Positions 9,094 through 19,034 are shown, counted from the stretch's first letter. The stretch is 64,000 bases of DNA from Lunatimonas salinarum (GCF_017811155.1 NZ_JACVCV010000003.1:348050-412049), one strand, 5' to 3'. Made by a program: numbers and translations. The notes: generated by a model from the sequence alone, not told the origin.

Positions 9094-9112
9094 TCTGCTT
9101 ACTACTGTTTAC

Positions 9113-10618
9113 TCATTTTTGCTTTACCGGCAGCTTGTTTAAGGCATCTACAAATGCCTTGGCCGAGGCCAGTACGATATCGGTTTCGGAGGCAAAGCCG
9201 TGATAGGGCTTTCCTTCACTCATTAGTCTCATGTGTACTTTACAGGTGTCATCACTTCCCTTGGTCATGGCTTGAATCAAAAATTCGTCCAAGATCACTT
9301 GGTGCGGGATCACCTGCTTGATGGATTTTATCACGGCATCCACCGGTCCGTTTCCTGATGCCGCTCCATGGCGTCGGGATCCACCCAAGGAAAGGGTGAT
9401 GGAAGCACTTGCCTCCTTGCCTTCCGCACCCTGATAGGCCACCTCTTCTAGGGTAATCAGGGCCGAATGATCCATGTGCTCACCCATTAGGGACAGCAAT
9501 TCCTTTCTGCCAATATCGCGTTTACTATCCGCTAATACCAAAAAACGTTCGTACACCTCATCCAGTTCACTGCCTTCCATGGGAAATCCAAGTAAACCCA
9601 AGTGGTGCTTGAGGGCCGCCCTGCCACTGCGCGCAGTAAGTACAATGGAGGAATCCTCCACCCCCACCTCTTTGGGGTCGATGATTTCATAGTTCTCCCG
9701 GTTTTTCAATACCCCATCTTGGTGTATTCCGGAGGAATGGGCAAAGGCATTTCTCCCCACAATCGCCTTGTTGGGCTGTATGGGCATGTTCATCAGCTTG
9801 GAAATAATCCGGCTGGTTTCGTATATTCGTTGGGTGACAATACCGGTAGTCACTGGTATCTCCTTGTGGCTCTTGATAGCCATTACGACTTCCTCCAGGG
9901 AGGTGTTGCCGGCCCTTTCGCCGATTCCATTCATGGTCACTTCCACCTGACGCGCACCGTTCATAACCCCTGCCAGCGTGTTGGCTGTCGCGAGCCCTAG
10001 GTCGTTGTGGCAATGAGTTGCAATGATCGCTTGATCTATATTGGAAACCTGCTCTTTTAACAGCCTTATGATCGCTCCATACTGTTCCGGCAGGCAGTAG
10101 CCGGTTGTATCTGGTATGTTTACTACCCGGGCGCCAGCAGCAATCACCGCTTCAACCATCCGAACCAGGTAGTCTGGATCTGCCCTTCCGGCGTCCTCTG
10201 CGTAAAACTCCACTTCCTCTACCAGATTCCGAGCAAACTTCACGGCCTTCACAGCACGCTCCATCACGGCCTCCGGCGTGCTGCGGAGTTTGTGTTGAAT
10301 ATGGTAGCCGGAGACCCCTATCCCCGTGTGAATTCTTCCACGCTTGGCATATTTTAAGGAATCTGCGGCTACCTGTATATCCTTTTCAACCGCTCTTGAA
10401 AGAGCGCAAATAATAGGATTAGATACTGCCTTTGATATTTCCATGACCGAATTGAAATCTCCAGGACTGGATATCGGAAAACCTGCTTCCAATACATCCA
10501 CCCCCAGCGCTTCCAAGGCTTGGGCTACAGTGATTTTCTCCGCGGTGTTTAACTGGCAACCGGGAACCTGCTCCCCATCCCTTAGGGTCGTATCAAATAT
10601 CCAAAGCTTATCTGCCAT
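9113..10618 (-). CDS. leuA: 2-isopropylmalate synthase
   Basis: A 501-residue enzyme condensing 2-oxoisovalerate with acetyl-CoA, the first committed step to leucine. It begins [18 protein letters not shown], has the metal/substrate segment [18 protein letters not shown] and the loop [19 protein letters not shown], and a C-terminal allosteric domain (from about residue 380, with [19 protein letters not shown]) that in this family binds leucine for feedback inhibition. It lies seven bases after ilvC, joining the ilv and leu halves of the operon. Confidence 0.96.
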   Translation of the reverse strand: MADKLWIFDTTLRDGEQVPGCQLNTAEKITVAQALEALGVDVLEAGFPISSPGDFNSVMEISKAVSNPIICALSRAVEKDIQVAADSLKYAKRGRIHTGIGVSGYHIQHKLRSTPEAVMERAVKAVKFARNLVEEVEFYAEDAGRADPDYLVRMVEAVIAAGARVVNIPDTTGYCLPEQYGAIIRLLKEQVSNIDQAIIATHCHNDLGLATANTLAGVMNGARQVEVTMNGIGERAGNTSLEEVVMAIKSHKEIPVTTGIVTQRIYETSRIISKLMNMPIQPNKAIVGRNAFAHSSGIHQDGVLKNRENYEIIDPKEVGVEDSSIVLTARSGRAALKHHLGLLGFPMEGSELDEVYERFLVLADSKRDIGRKELLSLMGEHMDHSALITLEEVAYQGAEGKEASASITLSLGGSRRHGAASGNGPVDAVIKSIKQVIPHQVILDEFLIQAMTKGSDDTCKVHMRLMSEGKPYHGFASETDIVLASAKAFVDALNKLPVKQK

Positions 10619-10624
10619 AGTTAG

Positions 10625-11668
10625 TTAGTTATTCTCCGGTCTCAACTTGCGGACAACGGCTCCTGCCTGCCACATTTCTGATTCCCTCAATTCCTTCAAC
10701 TCCTCTTCCAATTTCACCCTGTAATCCGACTTGCTATTGGACTCGATGGATTTGGCTGCTTCTTGACCGGTCTTGACGCTATTATAGAGCTGCTCAAACA
10801 CGGGCTTGGTAGCGTCTCTAAAAGGCTTCCACCAGTCCAATGCTCCACGCTGCGCTGTGGTCGAACAGTTGGCATACATCCAATCCATACCGTTTTCAGC
10901 TACAAGAGGCATCAAACTTTGGGTCAACTCCTCTACAGTTTCATTAAAAGCCTCTGAAGGCGTGTGGCCATTTGCCCGCAACACTTCGTATTGCGCTGCA
11001 AAGATTCCCTGGATTGCTCCCATTAACGTACCTCTTTCACCGGTAAGATCGGAAGTCACTTCTCTGTAGAAGTCGGTTTCAAACAGGTAACCGGAACCTA
11101 CGCCGATACCCAAGGCGACTACGCGATCCTTTGCACGTCCCGTAGCATCTTGGTAGATCGCATAGGAAGAGTTCAGGCCACGCCCCTCTACAAACATCCT
11201 TCTCAGGGAAGTACCGGATCCCTTAGGAGCCACCAAAATCACATCCACATCCGCAGGAGGCACGATGCCCGTCTGATCTTTGTAGGTGATACCAAACCCA
11301 TGAGAAAAATAAAGCGCCTTACCAGGAGTAAGGTGTTTTTTCACCGTAGGCCAAAGGGAAATCTGTCCTGCATCGGACAACAAAAACTGAAGAATAGTAC
11401 CTTTTTCACAAGCTTCTTCCAAGTCAAAAAGTGTCTCGCCGGGCACCCAGCCATCTGCAACTGCTTTGTCCCATGTTTTAGAGTCTTTACGCTGACCAAC
11501 GATCACGTTAAAGCCATTGTCTTTCAAGTTTAAGGCTTGACCAGGACCCTGCACGCCATAACCCAACACGGCAATGACCTCATCTTTCAAAATTTCCTTT
11601 GCTTTGTCAAGAGGAAATTCCTCCCGGGTAACCACATTTTCTTCAACTGTACCGAATTTCAGTTTCAT
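10625..11668 (-). CDS. ilvC: Ketol-acid reductoisomerase
   Basis: A 347-residue NADPH-dependent enzyme that isomerises and reduces acetolactate or acetohydroxybutyrate. The Rossmann dinucleotide loop is VLGYGVQGPGQALNLKDNG, followed by VIVGQRKDSKTWDKA, whose charged residues usually favour NADP. The knotted all-alpha domain follows with SDLTGERGTLMGAIQGIF and NETVEELTQSLMPLV (Mg-binding acidic residues). Length is close to the class I (short) form. It lies between ilvN and leuA in the operon. Confidence 0.96.
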   Translation of the reverse strand: MKLKFGTVEENVVTREEFPLDKAKEILKDEVIAVLGYGVQGPGQALNLKDNGFNVIVGQRKDSKTWDKAVADGWVPGETLFDLEEACEKGTILQFLLSDAGQISLWPTVKKHLTPGKALYFSHGFGITYKDQTGIVPPADVDVILVAPKGSGTSLRRMFVEGRGLNSSYAIYQDATGRAKDRVVALGIGVGSGYLFETDFYREVTSDLTGERGTLMGAIQGIFAAQYEVLRANGHTPSEAFNETVEELTQSLMPLVAENGMDWMYANCSTTAQRGALDWWKPFRDATKPVFEQLYNSVKTGQEAAKSIESNSKSDYRVKLEEELKELRESEMWQAGAVVRKLRPENN

Positions 11669-11695
11669 AATTGTATAGTAAAATTTGTTTGGTGT

Positions 11696-12193
11696 TTATA
11701 AATATTTATCGATTGTCTCCATGGGTTTGGCCACTGCCACGCGACCCGAGCGTACAAATTCCAATACATTGAAGTCCTTTAGGACTTCAAGGAGTTCTTG
11801 TGTGTCTTCCTTATGACCGGTAAGCTCCACCACTACGAAATCCTTTTCGGCGGAAATTATACGGGCATTGTATTGTCGGATTACTTTTTCCAAACCGGGC
11901 TCCAAACTGTGGGTAGGTATCTTGTAGAGGGCAATCTCCTGAAAAACCATCTGATCGTCCACGTAATAAAAGGCTTTGATTACATCAATAATCTTGTCTA
12001 TCTGCTTGGAAAGCTGAATAATCTGCGCTTCGGTAGTGGTCACTTCTATGGTGATCCGGTAGATCCCTTCCTCACGGCTCTCCGAGGCGGTGAATCCATC
12101 TATATTAATTCCCCTCCGGGTAAAGATCATCGTGATTCGGCTGAGAATACCGATGAAGTTCTCTGTAAAAACAGAAATCGTATATCGCTTCAT
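11696..12193 (-). CDS. ilvN: Acetolactate synthase small (regulatory) subunit
   Basis: A 165-residue protein starting MKRYTISVFTENFIGILSRI, an ACT domain of the AHAS small-subunit type (residues 1-75) followed by the C-terminal domain of the same family. It activates the large subunit and usually confers valine feedback inhibition. It starts 14 bases after ilvB. The short name ilvN or ilvH is used interchangeably for this single small subunit. Confidence 0.94.
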   Translation of the reverse strand: MKRYTISVFTENFIGILSRITMIFTRRGINIDGFTASESREEGIYRITIEVTTTEAQIIQLSKQIDKIIDVIKAFYYVDDQMVFQEIALYKIPTHSLEPGLEKVIRQYNARIISAEKDFVVVELTGHKEDTQELLEVLKDFNVLEFVRSGRVAVAKPMETIDKYL

Positions 12194-12207
12194 AATTGGG
12201 TAATGTC

Positions 12208-13902
12208 TTAACTGAGTCGTACTTCTTCTACTGAGCTGCCCGCGGCTATCATGGGAAACACGTTATCTTCCTTCTCGACCACCACTTCCAGGAAGTAAGG
12301 GCCTTCGTGAATAAACATCTCTGCCACGGCGTTTCTCAGGTCTTCCCTTTTTTCCACCTTCCGAACCTTGAAGCGGTAAGCTTCGGCTATCTTTGGGAAG
12401 TCGGGGTTTTCCAACTCGGTAAATGAATAACGCTTTTCAAAAAACAACTGCTGCCACTGCCGCACCATTCCCAGGAAGTTGTTATTTAGCAAGACTACCT
12501 TTACCGGTGCTTTGGTCTGCATAATGGTGCCCAACTCCTGAATGGTCATCTGTATGCCACCGTCCCCAACCACGCAAACCACTTGGCGATTGTAATCGTG
12601 CAGCTGTGCCCCCAAGGCGGCGGGAAGCGCAAAACCCATGGTCCCTAATCCACCGGAGGTTACTTGTGTCCGGGAGGTTTTATACTCAAAATAACGCCAG
12701 GCGATCATTTGATGTTGCCCCACATCTGTTACCAAGATGGCATCGTCTGCCTTAAACTCATTGACATGACGGATCACCTCCCCCATGGTGAGGCCTTCCT
12801 TGGTAGGTAAAAGGTCATTACCAATAACGACACGTTTTTCCTCCGCTTCGAGCTCCCGGAATTTGGCGATCCAGTCTTCATGCTTGCGCTCACTGACCAT
12901 CTCCGTAAGCTTGGCAAGGGTCTCCTTGCAGTTACCCAATACAGGCGCTGTACAGGTTACATTCTTATCAATTTCAGCAGGATCCAATTCGAGGTGAACG
13001 ACCTTTGCCTGCTTCGCATAACGGCTCAAATCCCCCGTTACCCGGTCATCAAAACGCATCCCCACAGCGATCAAGACGTCGCATTGATTGGTCAGCAAAT
13101 TGGGACCATAATTCCCATGCATACCCAATTTCCCCACGTAGTTAGGATGCTCCTCTGAAAGGGCTCCTGTTCCTAACAACGTGCAGGCTGCCGGAATACC
13201 CGTCTTATCCAAGAAATCTTTCAATTCTTGCTCTGCCCTTCCGATCAATACACCTTGTCCATACAACAAGTAGGGACGCTTAGCTTCGTTGATCAATGCT
13301 GCTGCCTTCGTCACCTGCCCATCATCCACTTTGGGATATGGTTTGTAGGAGCGAATATTCAGACAGGGCACGTAATTAAAGTCTCCCAAATCATTCTGGG
13401 CGTTTTTCGTAATATCAATGAGCACCGGTCCGGGACGTCCGGAACGGGCTATGTGAAAGCCTTTGGCAATGGCCGGAGCGATGTCCTCCACCCGCTGTAC
13501 CTGTATGTTCCACTTAGTACCAGGCATGGACATGCCGACCACGTCGGTTTCCTGAAATGCGTCAGTTCCTAGCAGATGGGCAAAGACTTGTCCGGTAATG
13601 CAGACCAAGGGCGTGCTGTCGATCAAGGCATCTGCCAAACCTGTAATCAGATTGGTAGCGCCGGGACCAGAAGTTGCCATGCAGACGCCCACTTTACCGG
13701 AAACTCTCGCATACCCCTGCGCAGCGTGGATTGCTCCTTGCTCGTGACGGGTCAGGATATGCTGAATCTGGTCTTCATAATCATACAGCGCATCGTATAC
13801 GGGCATAATTGCACCACCGGGATAGCCAAAGATGAATTTTGCATTCTCGGCGATCAGGGATCGAATAACGATGTCAGCCCCTCTTATTCTAGAATCTTTC
13901 AT
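12208..13902 (-). CDS. ilvB: Acetolactate synthase large (catalytic) subunit
   Basis: A 564-residue thiamine-diphosphate enzyme forming acetolactate from pyruvate, or acetohydroxybutyrate with 2-oxobutyrate. The N-terminal PYR domain has FGYPGGAIMPVYDALYD and the catalytic Glu in ILTRHEQGAIHAAQGYAR. The central FAD-binding domain includes IAVGMRFDDRVTGDL. The C-terminal PP domain has VVGDGGIQMTIQELGTI and NNNFLGMVRQWQ, the GDG...NN ThDP motif. It starts five bases after the ilvD stop. Confidence 0.97.
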   Translation of the reverse strand: MKDSRIRGADIVIRSLIAENAKFIFGYPGGAIMPVYDALYDYEDQIQHILTRHEQGAIHAAQGYARVSGKVGVCMATSGPGATNLITGLADALIDSTPLVCITGQVFAHLLGTDAFQETDVVGMSMPGTKWNIQVQRVEDIAPAIAKGFHIARSGRPGPVLIDITKNAQNDLGDFNYVPCLNIRSYKPYPKVDDGQVTKAAALINEAKRPYLLYGQGVLIGRAEQELKDFLDKTGIPAACTLLGTGALSEEHPNYVGKLGMHGNYGPNLLTNQCDVLIAVGMRFDDRVTGDLSRYAKQAKVVHLELDPAEIDKNVTCTAPVLGNCKETLAKLTEMVSERKHEDWIAKFRELEAEEKRVVIGNDLLPTKEGLTMGEVIRHVNEFKADDAILVTDVGQHQMIAWRYFEYKTSRTQVTSGGLGTMGFALPAALGAQLHDYNRQVVCVVGDGGIQMTIQELGTIMQTKAPVKVVLLNNNFLGMVRQWQQLFFEKRYSFTELENPDFPKIAEAYRFKVRKVEKREDLRNAVAEMFIHEGPYFLEVVVEKEDNVFPMIAAGSSVEEVRLS

Positions 13903-13907
13903 AATTA

Positions 13908-15590
13908 TTATCCATTATCAGTAATACATCCTTCCGATGCTGTAGATACTAACTGAGAATATTTTTTTAACGTTCCACTTAGGTGGCTCAAGTCTTTATT
14001 TTTCCAATTTTTTCTGCGCTTTTCGAACTCTTCTTCGGTCACGTTGCAGCTGATGGTCAGTGTATCTGCATCAATAGTGATCTCATCCCCATTTTGGATC
14101 AATCCTATTGGACCTCCCATATAGGCTTCGGGAGTCACGTGTCCTACTACAAATCCGTGTGTTCCTCCGGAAAACCGTCCATCGGTGATCAACGCCACAT
14201 CTGCACCCAAACCACCGCCAATGATGATCGATGTTGGCTTTAACATTTCGGGCATACCAGGGCCTCCTTTCGGACCCACGTAACGTATGACCACCACATC
14301 ACCCTTTTCGACCTGCTTGGCTTTCATGGCTTCATTGGCTTCGTGTTCGCTGTCGTACACCTTGGCTTTACCGGTAAAAGATTTGCCTTCCTTCCCGGAG
14401 ATCTTAGCCACAGAACCTTCTGGAGCGAGGTTTCCAGTAAGGACACACAAGTGTCCCGTTTCCTTCAATGGCTGTTCTATCGGGTGGATAACAGACTCTT
14501 TGGAGGGCACCAATGCCGGCACATCCTTCAAATTCTCTGCCAAGGTCTTGCCCGTCACGGTCATGCAGTCGCCATGGAGAAGTCCTTTGTCCAAAAAGTA
14601 TTTCATAAATGCCGGTAGACCTCCAATCTCGTGCAAATCTTCCATCATAAATTTACCACTGGGTTTGAAATCGCCCAGCACCGGAGTCTCCGCATTGATT
14701 CGCTTGAAATCCTCCAGCGTAAAGTCCAAACCGGCAGTCCTTGCAATCGCCAGTAAGTGCAATACCGCATTGGTGCTGCCACCTAATGCAACCACTACCC
14801 TAACGGCATTTTCAAGGCTTTTTTGAGTGACTATATCCTTGGGCTTAATATCCTTTTCTAACAACAGCTTTATGTACTCACCTGCATCTTGACATTCTTT
14901 TCGCTTTTCGGGCGAAGTCGCCGGATTGGTAGAACTGTAAGGAAGCGAAAGTCCCATCGCTTCAATGGCTGAAGACATCGTGTTGGCGGTATACATGCCT
15001 CCGCAGGCACCGGCACCGGGACAGGCGTTTTTTATCACGCCCATGTAATCCTCGTCACTTATCTCGTTTTTGATCTTTTTACCGTATGCTTCAAAGGCCG
15101 ACACGATATTCAACTTTTCGTTTTTGTACTTTCCGGAACGAATCGTACCACCATACACCATGATGGCGGGGCGATTTACCCGCAGCATACCCATGACCGC
15201 ACCTGGCATGTTCTTATCACAGCCTGCCACCGCTACGATACCATCAAAAGAATGCCCTAATATAAATGACTCGATAGAATCCGCGATGATCTCCCGGGAT
15301 GGAAGGCTGTACCGCATGCCTGCCGTACCCATGGAGATACCGTCACTGATACCGATGGTGTTGAACACCAATCCAGTAAGTTTTGCCTTGACGGTGGCGT
15401 CTTTGATCTCCCTGGCAAAATCGTTCAGGTGCATGTTACAGGGGTTGCTCTCGTACCCACAGCTTGCTACGCCCACAAAGGGCTGCTTCATCTTTTGGTC
15501 CGTGAGGCCGGTAGCATAAAGCATGGCCATTGCAGCAGGGTTCTCCTGATTATCACTTACTTCCCAGCTGTATTTTTTCGAGTTGCTCAT
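13908..15590 (-). CDS. ilvD: Dihydroxy-acid dehydratase
   Basis: A 560-residue IlvD/Edd-family dehydratase giving the 2-oxo acids of valine and isoleucine. Iron-sulfur cluster cysteines are in [24 protein letters not shown] and [18 protein letters not shown]. Other blocks are [20 protein letters not shown] and the C-terminal [18 protein letters not shown]. It is the first structural gene of the operon. A terminator hairpin and an Ile/Val/Leu-rich leader peptide lie in the 160 bases upstream, so its expression is almost certainly controlled by attenuation. Confidence 0.97.
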   Translation of the reverse strand: MSNSKKYSWEVSDNQENPAAMAMLYATGLTDQKMKQPFVGVASCGYESNPCNMHLNDFAREIKDATVKAKLTGLVFNTIGISDGISMGTAGMRYSLPSREIIADSIESFILGHSFDGIVAVAGCDKNMPGAVMGMLRVNRPAIMVYGGTIRSGKYKNEKLNIVSAFEAYGKKIKNEISDEDYMGVIKNACPGAGACGGMYTANTMSSAIEAMGLSLPYSSTNPATSPEKRKECQDAGEYIKLLLEKDIKPKDIVTQKSLENAVRVVVALGGSTNAVLHLLAIARTAGLDFTLEDFKRINAETPVLGDFKPSGKFMMEDLHEIGGLPAFMKYFLDKGLLHGDCMTVTGKTLAENLKDVPALVPSKESVIHPIEQPLKETGHLCVLTGNLAPEGSVAKISGKEGKSFTGKAKVYDSEHEANEAMKAKQVEKGDVVVIRYVGPKGGPGMPEMLKPTSIIIGGGLGADVALITDGRFSGGTHGFVVGHVTPEAYMGGPIGLIQNGDEITIDADTLTISCNVTEEEFEKRRKNWKNKDLSHLSGTLKKYSQLVSTASEGCITDNG

Positions 15591-15621
15591 CTGATTCCTG
15601 AATAGTTTGTTAATTGCTTAT

Positions 15622-15654
15622 AAAAAAAAGTGCTTCACCTGGATGAAGCACTTT
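15622..15654 (-). terminator. ilv operon attenuator terminator
   Basis: An 11-bp perfect stem (AAAGTGCTTCA with TGAAGCACTTT; plus-strand arms 15627-15637 and 15644-15654), followed on the minus strand by an uninterrupted T run (15622-15629). It sits between the leader peptide and ilvD, 32 bases before the ilvD start codon, so it can only act as a conditional terminator of the operon. Confidence 0.92.
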
Positions 15655-15692
15655 ACTGTTTTGTTCTAATTTCTATACAATAGTTCAGCGCT

Positions 15693-15749
15693 TCACCTTT
15701 TTTGGATGAGAATGACGACAAGGCTAATAATGCTGACGATGCTGAACAT
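15693..15749 (-). CDS. ilv leader peptide (attenuator)
   Basis: An 18-codon ORF starting ATG at 15749 and ending TGA at 15693, encoding MFSIVSIISLVVILIQKR. Ten of 18 residues are Ile (5), Val (3) or Leu (2), the products of the operon. It lies just downstream of a good promoter and upstream of the attenuator terminator. The start codon region (GTTCAGC, 15741-15747) is complementary to a segment just past the stop codon (GCTGAAC, 15683-15689). A second segment overlapping the stop (15687-15697) repeats the 3' arm of the terminator and can pair with its 5' arm as antiterminator. Confidence 0.9.
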   Translation of the reverse strand: MFSIVSIISLVVILIQKR

Positions 15750-15800
15750 ACCTAATATCTGATTTGGGGTCTTTCGTGGCCTATGTTGCGTTTGATTATG

Positions 15801-15831
15801 CAATATTAAAACCCTTATCTCACACTTACAA
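15801..15831 (-). promoter_or_regulatory. Promoter of the ilv-leu operon
   Basis: Reading the minus strand: TTG (15829-15831), 20 bases, then TAATATTG (15801-15808), one mismatch from the Bacteroidota -7 element TAnnTTTG. It precedes the leader-peptide start by 51 bases. Confidence 0.6.
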
Positions 15832-16117
15832 TATTTTATTTCTTTTTTTCATATCCCCAAAAAACATACCGAAAGGATTCTAGAACAAAATGGAAATTTA
15901 AATTTATATTTTAAAAAAACAGAAAATATTATTTCTAAATAATTCAAATTAGTTAAAAATACAAAATTATATTCTGCTGTTGGATTTTAGAGGGAAACCC
16001 GTTTTTCTTCAGGCTAAAGTTTAGCCTAAAGATAAGGATATTATTTTACGTTCAAAATTTTTTCTTTTTATCCGGCAATTTGAGTTTGCCTGCTGTGGCC
16101 TGCTATCTCCGATTCAC
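15832..16117. other. AT-rich intergenic region between ilv operon and ispE, with a perfect palindrome
   Basis: About 290 bases of very AT-rich sequence between the divergent ilv and ispE promoters. No ORF is convincing. The only strong feature is a perfect 17-base palindrome AGGCTAAAGTTTAGCCT (16011-16027, 8-1-8), which could be an operator for either direction. Confidence 0.5.
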
Positions 16118-16125
16118 TACCTTTG
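16118..16125 (+). promoter_or_regulatory. -7 element for ispE
   Basis: TACCTTTG matches the Bacteroidota -7 consensus TAnnTTTG exactly. It lies 26 bases before the ATG at 16152, which argues against the longer in-frame start at 16080. No clear TTG is seen 20 bases upstream. Confidence 0.6.
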
Positions 16126-16151
16126 CAGCAGAACAGACACTAGTACCTCGC

Positions 16152-16958
16152 ATGATTGTTTTTCCGAATGCCAAAATCAACCTAGGGCTTTACATCACCG
16201 CTAAGCGACCCGACGGATACCATGAAATCCAAAGCTGCATGTACCCGGTACCGCTATGTGATGCTTTGGAGATCCAAATCGCCAAAAAAAACCGGTTTGA
16301 ATCCTCCGGCATTCCCATCCCCGGCAACCCGGATGACAACCTAATCCTCAAGGCTTATCGATTGTTGAAGAAAGATTTTCCAGACCTTCCGCCCATTTCG
16401 GTTCATTTGCATAAGCATATCCCTATGGGGGCAGGACTTGGTGGAGGTTCCTCCGATGCCGCGTTTGCTTTAAAAAGCATGAATACCCTGTTTGAACTCT
16501 ACTTAGAAGATTGGATACTGGAGGATTATGCCGCTCAGATAGGCAGCGATTGCCCCTTCTTCATCACCAATCGGCCTAGGCTGGTGAGTGGCAGGGGCGA
16601 AATAATGCAGGATAGCAGCCTGAACCTAAGCGGTAAATGGATTTTGCTGATCTATCCTTCCATTCACATAGGCACCAAAGAAGCCTACGCCGGAGTAAGG
16701 CCCAGACCGATTGACACAAAACTCGAAGAGTGCCTGCAAAAGCCCTCGCAGTGGAAATCCTGCCTGAAAAACGATTTTGAAGAAAGCATTTTCCCCAACC
16801 ACCCGAAAATCAATATCCTGAAAAACGAACTGTATCACTCGGGTGCGTTTTTCGCCGCCATGTCAGGCTCTGGCTCGTCGGTATTTGGACTGTTTGAAAA
16901 AGAACCACCGCAAACGGCGATCGAAGTATCCAATTTTAGCTTTCGGACTCAATTATAG
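16152..16958 (+). CDS. ispE: 4-diphosphocytidyl-2-C-methyl-D-erythritol kinase
   Basis: A 268-residue GHMP kinase of the MEP isoprenoid pathway. It begins MIVFPNAKINLGLYITAKRP, where the Lys-Asn pair is the family's substrate motif, then DGYHEI. The glycine-rich ATP loop is PMGAGLGGGSSDAAFAL (about residues 94-110), and SGSGSSVFGLF near the C-terminus is the third GHMP motif. The start at 16152 is chosen because homologues begin here and a -7 promoter lies between it and the upstream in-frame codon at 16080. It is monocistronic and convergent with the EamA gene. Confidence 0.95.
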   Translation: MIVFPNAKINLGLYITAKRPDGYHEIQSCMYPVPLCDALEIQIAKKNRFESSGIPIPGNPDDNLILKAYRLLKKDFPDLPPISVHLHKHIPMGAGLGGGSSDAAFALKSMNTLFELYLEDWILEDYAAQIGSDCPFFITNRPRLVSGRGEIMQDSSLNLSGKWILLIYPSIHIGTKEAYAGVRPRPIDTKLEECLQKPSQWKSCLKNDFEESIFPNHPKINILKNELYHSGAFFAAMSGSGSSVFGLFEKEPPQTAIEVSNFSFRTQL

Positions 16959-16966
16959 CCCCCTTC

Positions 16967-17887
16967 TCATGCACGCATCAGGCGCTTAGAAGCTTTTCGT
17001 TTTTCATAGAAATTAATAAGCGGGTATAAACATACCGCCGAAAGGATGATCAAGGTGCCCCAATAAAAGGCTGAGGACATCTTTTCAGACTCCCCAAAAA
17101 TCAGCAAAGCCAACAGAATCCCATACACCGGCTCCAAATTAACGGTTAGATTCACCGCAAATGCAGTGAGTCGCTTCATCAACTCAACCGATACCGTAAA
17201 TGCAAAGACGGTACATACGGTTGATAGGATGAGCAGCCAAAACCAGTCCATCCCTTGCGGCCAAAAGACTACTCCGGATTCGGTGAAATAAGCGGAATAA
17301 AAGGGCATGAATAGCGCTGCAAACAGAAACGCCCCGATCATTTCGTAAAATGTGATGGTATAATGGCTGTGCCTCTTGGCTAATTTTCCATTGATCACCA
17401 TAAAACAAGCACAGATGAATGCGGAGAGCACGGCCATGCTTAAGCCAAGCCAATACCCAAACTCAAAACTGAAGATCACGTACAGTCCCAAAATCACCAC
17501 CAAGCCCAAAAATACTTCGATCCATTTAATCTTGGCTCGGTTGGCCAATGGCTCCAGCAGCGAAGTCCACAGGGAACAGGTTGCTATACCCGCCAAACAG
17601 ACAGAAACGGTAGATACCCTCGTGGACCAAAAAAAGAGAATCCAATGTGCACTGATCAAAAATCCTGTCAGAATAATTTTAAGGATCTCCCTATGCCCTA
17701 GCCGCACGGAACGACCCCGTATGAAAAAAATCAGCCCCAAAGTCAGCACTGCGATCCACGTTCGGTGAAACACGATCTCCACCGCAGAGACACTGATCAA
17801 CAATCCAAGGATTCCAGTAAAACTCCACACAAGAATAACCAGGTGAAGGGTGAGATAATCCTTCGTCAGTGAACTTACCTGTATCAT
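16967..17887 (-). CDS. EamA/DMT-superfamily exporter
   Basis: A 306-residue integral membrane protein with about ten hydrophobic segments arranged as two EamA repeats (roughly residues 10-140 and 150-285), typical of drug/metabolite transporters. The second repeat has the characteristic NLEPVYGILLALLIFGE segment near residue 250. It starts one base after the stop of the LptF/LptG-family gene and is the last gene of a tgt-lptG-eamA transcription unit on the minus strand. Substrate unknown; EamA proteins typically export amino acids or small metabolites. Confidence 0.88.
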   Translation of the reverse strand: MIQVSSLTKDYLTLHLVILVWSFTGILGLLISVSAVEIVFHRTWIAVLTLGLIFFIRGRSVRLGHREILKIILTGFLISAHWILFFWSTRVSTVSVCLAGIATCSLWTSLLEPLANRAKIKWIEVFLGLVVILGLYVIFSFEFGYWLGLSMAVLSAFICACFMVINGKLAKRHSHYTITFYEMIGAFLFAALFMPFYSAYFTESGVVFWPQGMDWFWLLILSTVCTVFAFTVSVELMKRLTAFAVNLTVNLEPVYGILLALLIFGESEKMSSAFYWGTLIILSAVCLYPLINFYEKRKASKRLMRA

Positions 17888-17888
17888 A

Positions 17889-18962
17889 TTATCGGGGAAC
17901 TGTCTTGTAAAGTACCAACCCTGTCAGTGCGAAAATCATGTTCGGTATCCAAACCGCTAAAATCGGATAAGCGGTGCCTGCTTCCGCAAAGGTACGGGAG
18001 AGCAAAAATAAAATAATGTAGACAAACGCCAGCAAAAAGCCCAGCGCAATTTTAAACCCAGAGCCACCCCTCGTCTTTTTGGAGGAGACGATTACCCCAA
18101 TAAAGGTCAAGATAATCGCCGCAAAGGGAGACATAAAGCGCACATATTTTTCTATCCGGTAGTAGTTTATATTGTCTGCCCCCCTATCCAACAATATCTC
18201 TATCTGTTCCTCCAGCTTGGGTAGCGTAAGGGTCTCGTGGTGGTTTTTGGGCAGGTCAAAGTCCTCCGGCTTGATCGACAATACCGTATCCATCCGCTCA
18301 CCGGTAGTCCATTCCTCATGCATTTCTTTAAATTCGCGGAGCTTCCAGTTTCGTACACTCCACGCATTGGTGGTGGTATCCCACACTATCCGGTCGGCAG
18401 ACAGTTTTGCAATCAGCTCGCCATCCCTAATTTGTTCCATGGTGAAATTATAACCTTGATTACCTGAGGTGTAATAGCGCGAAATATAGGCATAGGTGTC
18501 CGGAGCTATTTTGATATGGATATTCTGTTGGTCAAAATTGCGCTTATCATCCAAATACCTTACCCTAAAATCAGACACCCCCAAGGTAGCTACCGGAAGC
18601 ACCCACCCATTTAGCAGAAACCCAACGATGGCTATCAGGATGGCGGAAAACAGAAAAGGGACAAGCATACGCATAAAACTTACCCCACTGCTCAGAATCG
18701 CCACAATCTCGGTTCTGCCGGCCATTTTGGAAGTAATGAAAATCACGGAAATAAACACCGTAATGGGTGTGAGCAGGTTGTTTAGGTATAGCCCGTAATT
18801 CATCATGTACTTCAGGATTTCCGACGCCGGCACATCATTCCGGATATAGGCATCGTTTTTTTCCGTAAAGTCCAGTACAAGAACAATCATGATCAGCATC
18901 AAAACCACAAAAAAATAGGTTTTGAGGAAATCTTTAATGATCAGTTTGTCCAATAGTTTCAT
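17889..18962 (-). CDS. LptF/LptG-family lipopolysaccharide export permease
   Basis: A 357-residue inner-membrane protein with three N-terminal membrane helices (about residues 12-32, 55-75, 98-120), a periplasmic beta-jellyroll region (about 130-265) and three C-terminal helices, the YjgP/YjgQ layout. It begins MKLLDKLIIKDFLKTYFFV, as in many Bacteroidota LptG homologues. LptF and LptG form the membrane part of the LptB2FG transporter moving LPS to the outer membrane. Only one member is here; the partner and LptB must lie elsewhere. It is coupled to the downstream EamA gene and lies 72 bases after tgt. Confidence 0.9.
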   Translation of the reverse strand: MKLLDKLIIKDFLKTYFFVVLMLIMIVLVLDFTEKNDAYIRNDVPASEILKYMMNYGLYLNNLLTPITVFISVIFITSKMAGRTEIVAILSSGVSFMRMLVPFLFSAILIAIVGFLLNGWVLPVATLGVSDFRVRYLDDKRNFDQQNIHIKIAPDTYAYISRYYTSGNQGYNFTMEQIRDGELIAKLSADRIVWDTTTNAWSVRNWKLREFKEMHEEWTTGERMDTVLSIKPEDFDLPKNHHETLTLPKLEEQIEILLDRGADNINYYRIEKYVRFMSPFAAIILTFIGVIVSSKKTRGGSGFKIALGFLLAFVYIILFLLSRTFAEAGTAYPILAVWIPNMIFALTGLVLYKTVPR

Positions 18963-19034
18963 ACTGGTATACCTTTCTTTCTAATGCTGCTTTTGTTCCT
19001 TACGTAAAGGTAAAACCTTCGGTTGGCCAATGAT

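Noticed and set aside
16080..16151. N-terminal extension of the IspE reading frame
   Set aside because: An exact -7 promoter element lies inside it at 16118-16125 and IspE homologues start at the Met at 16152.
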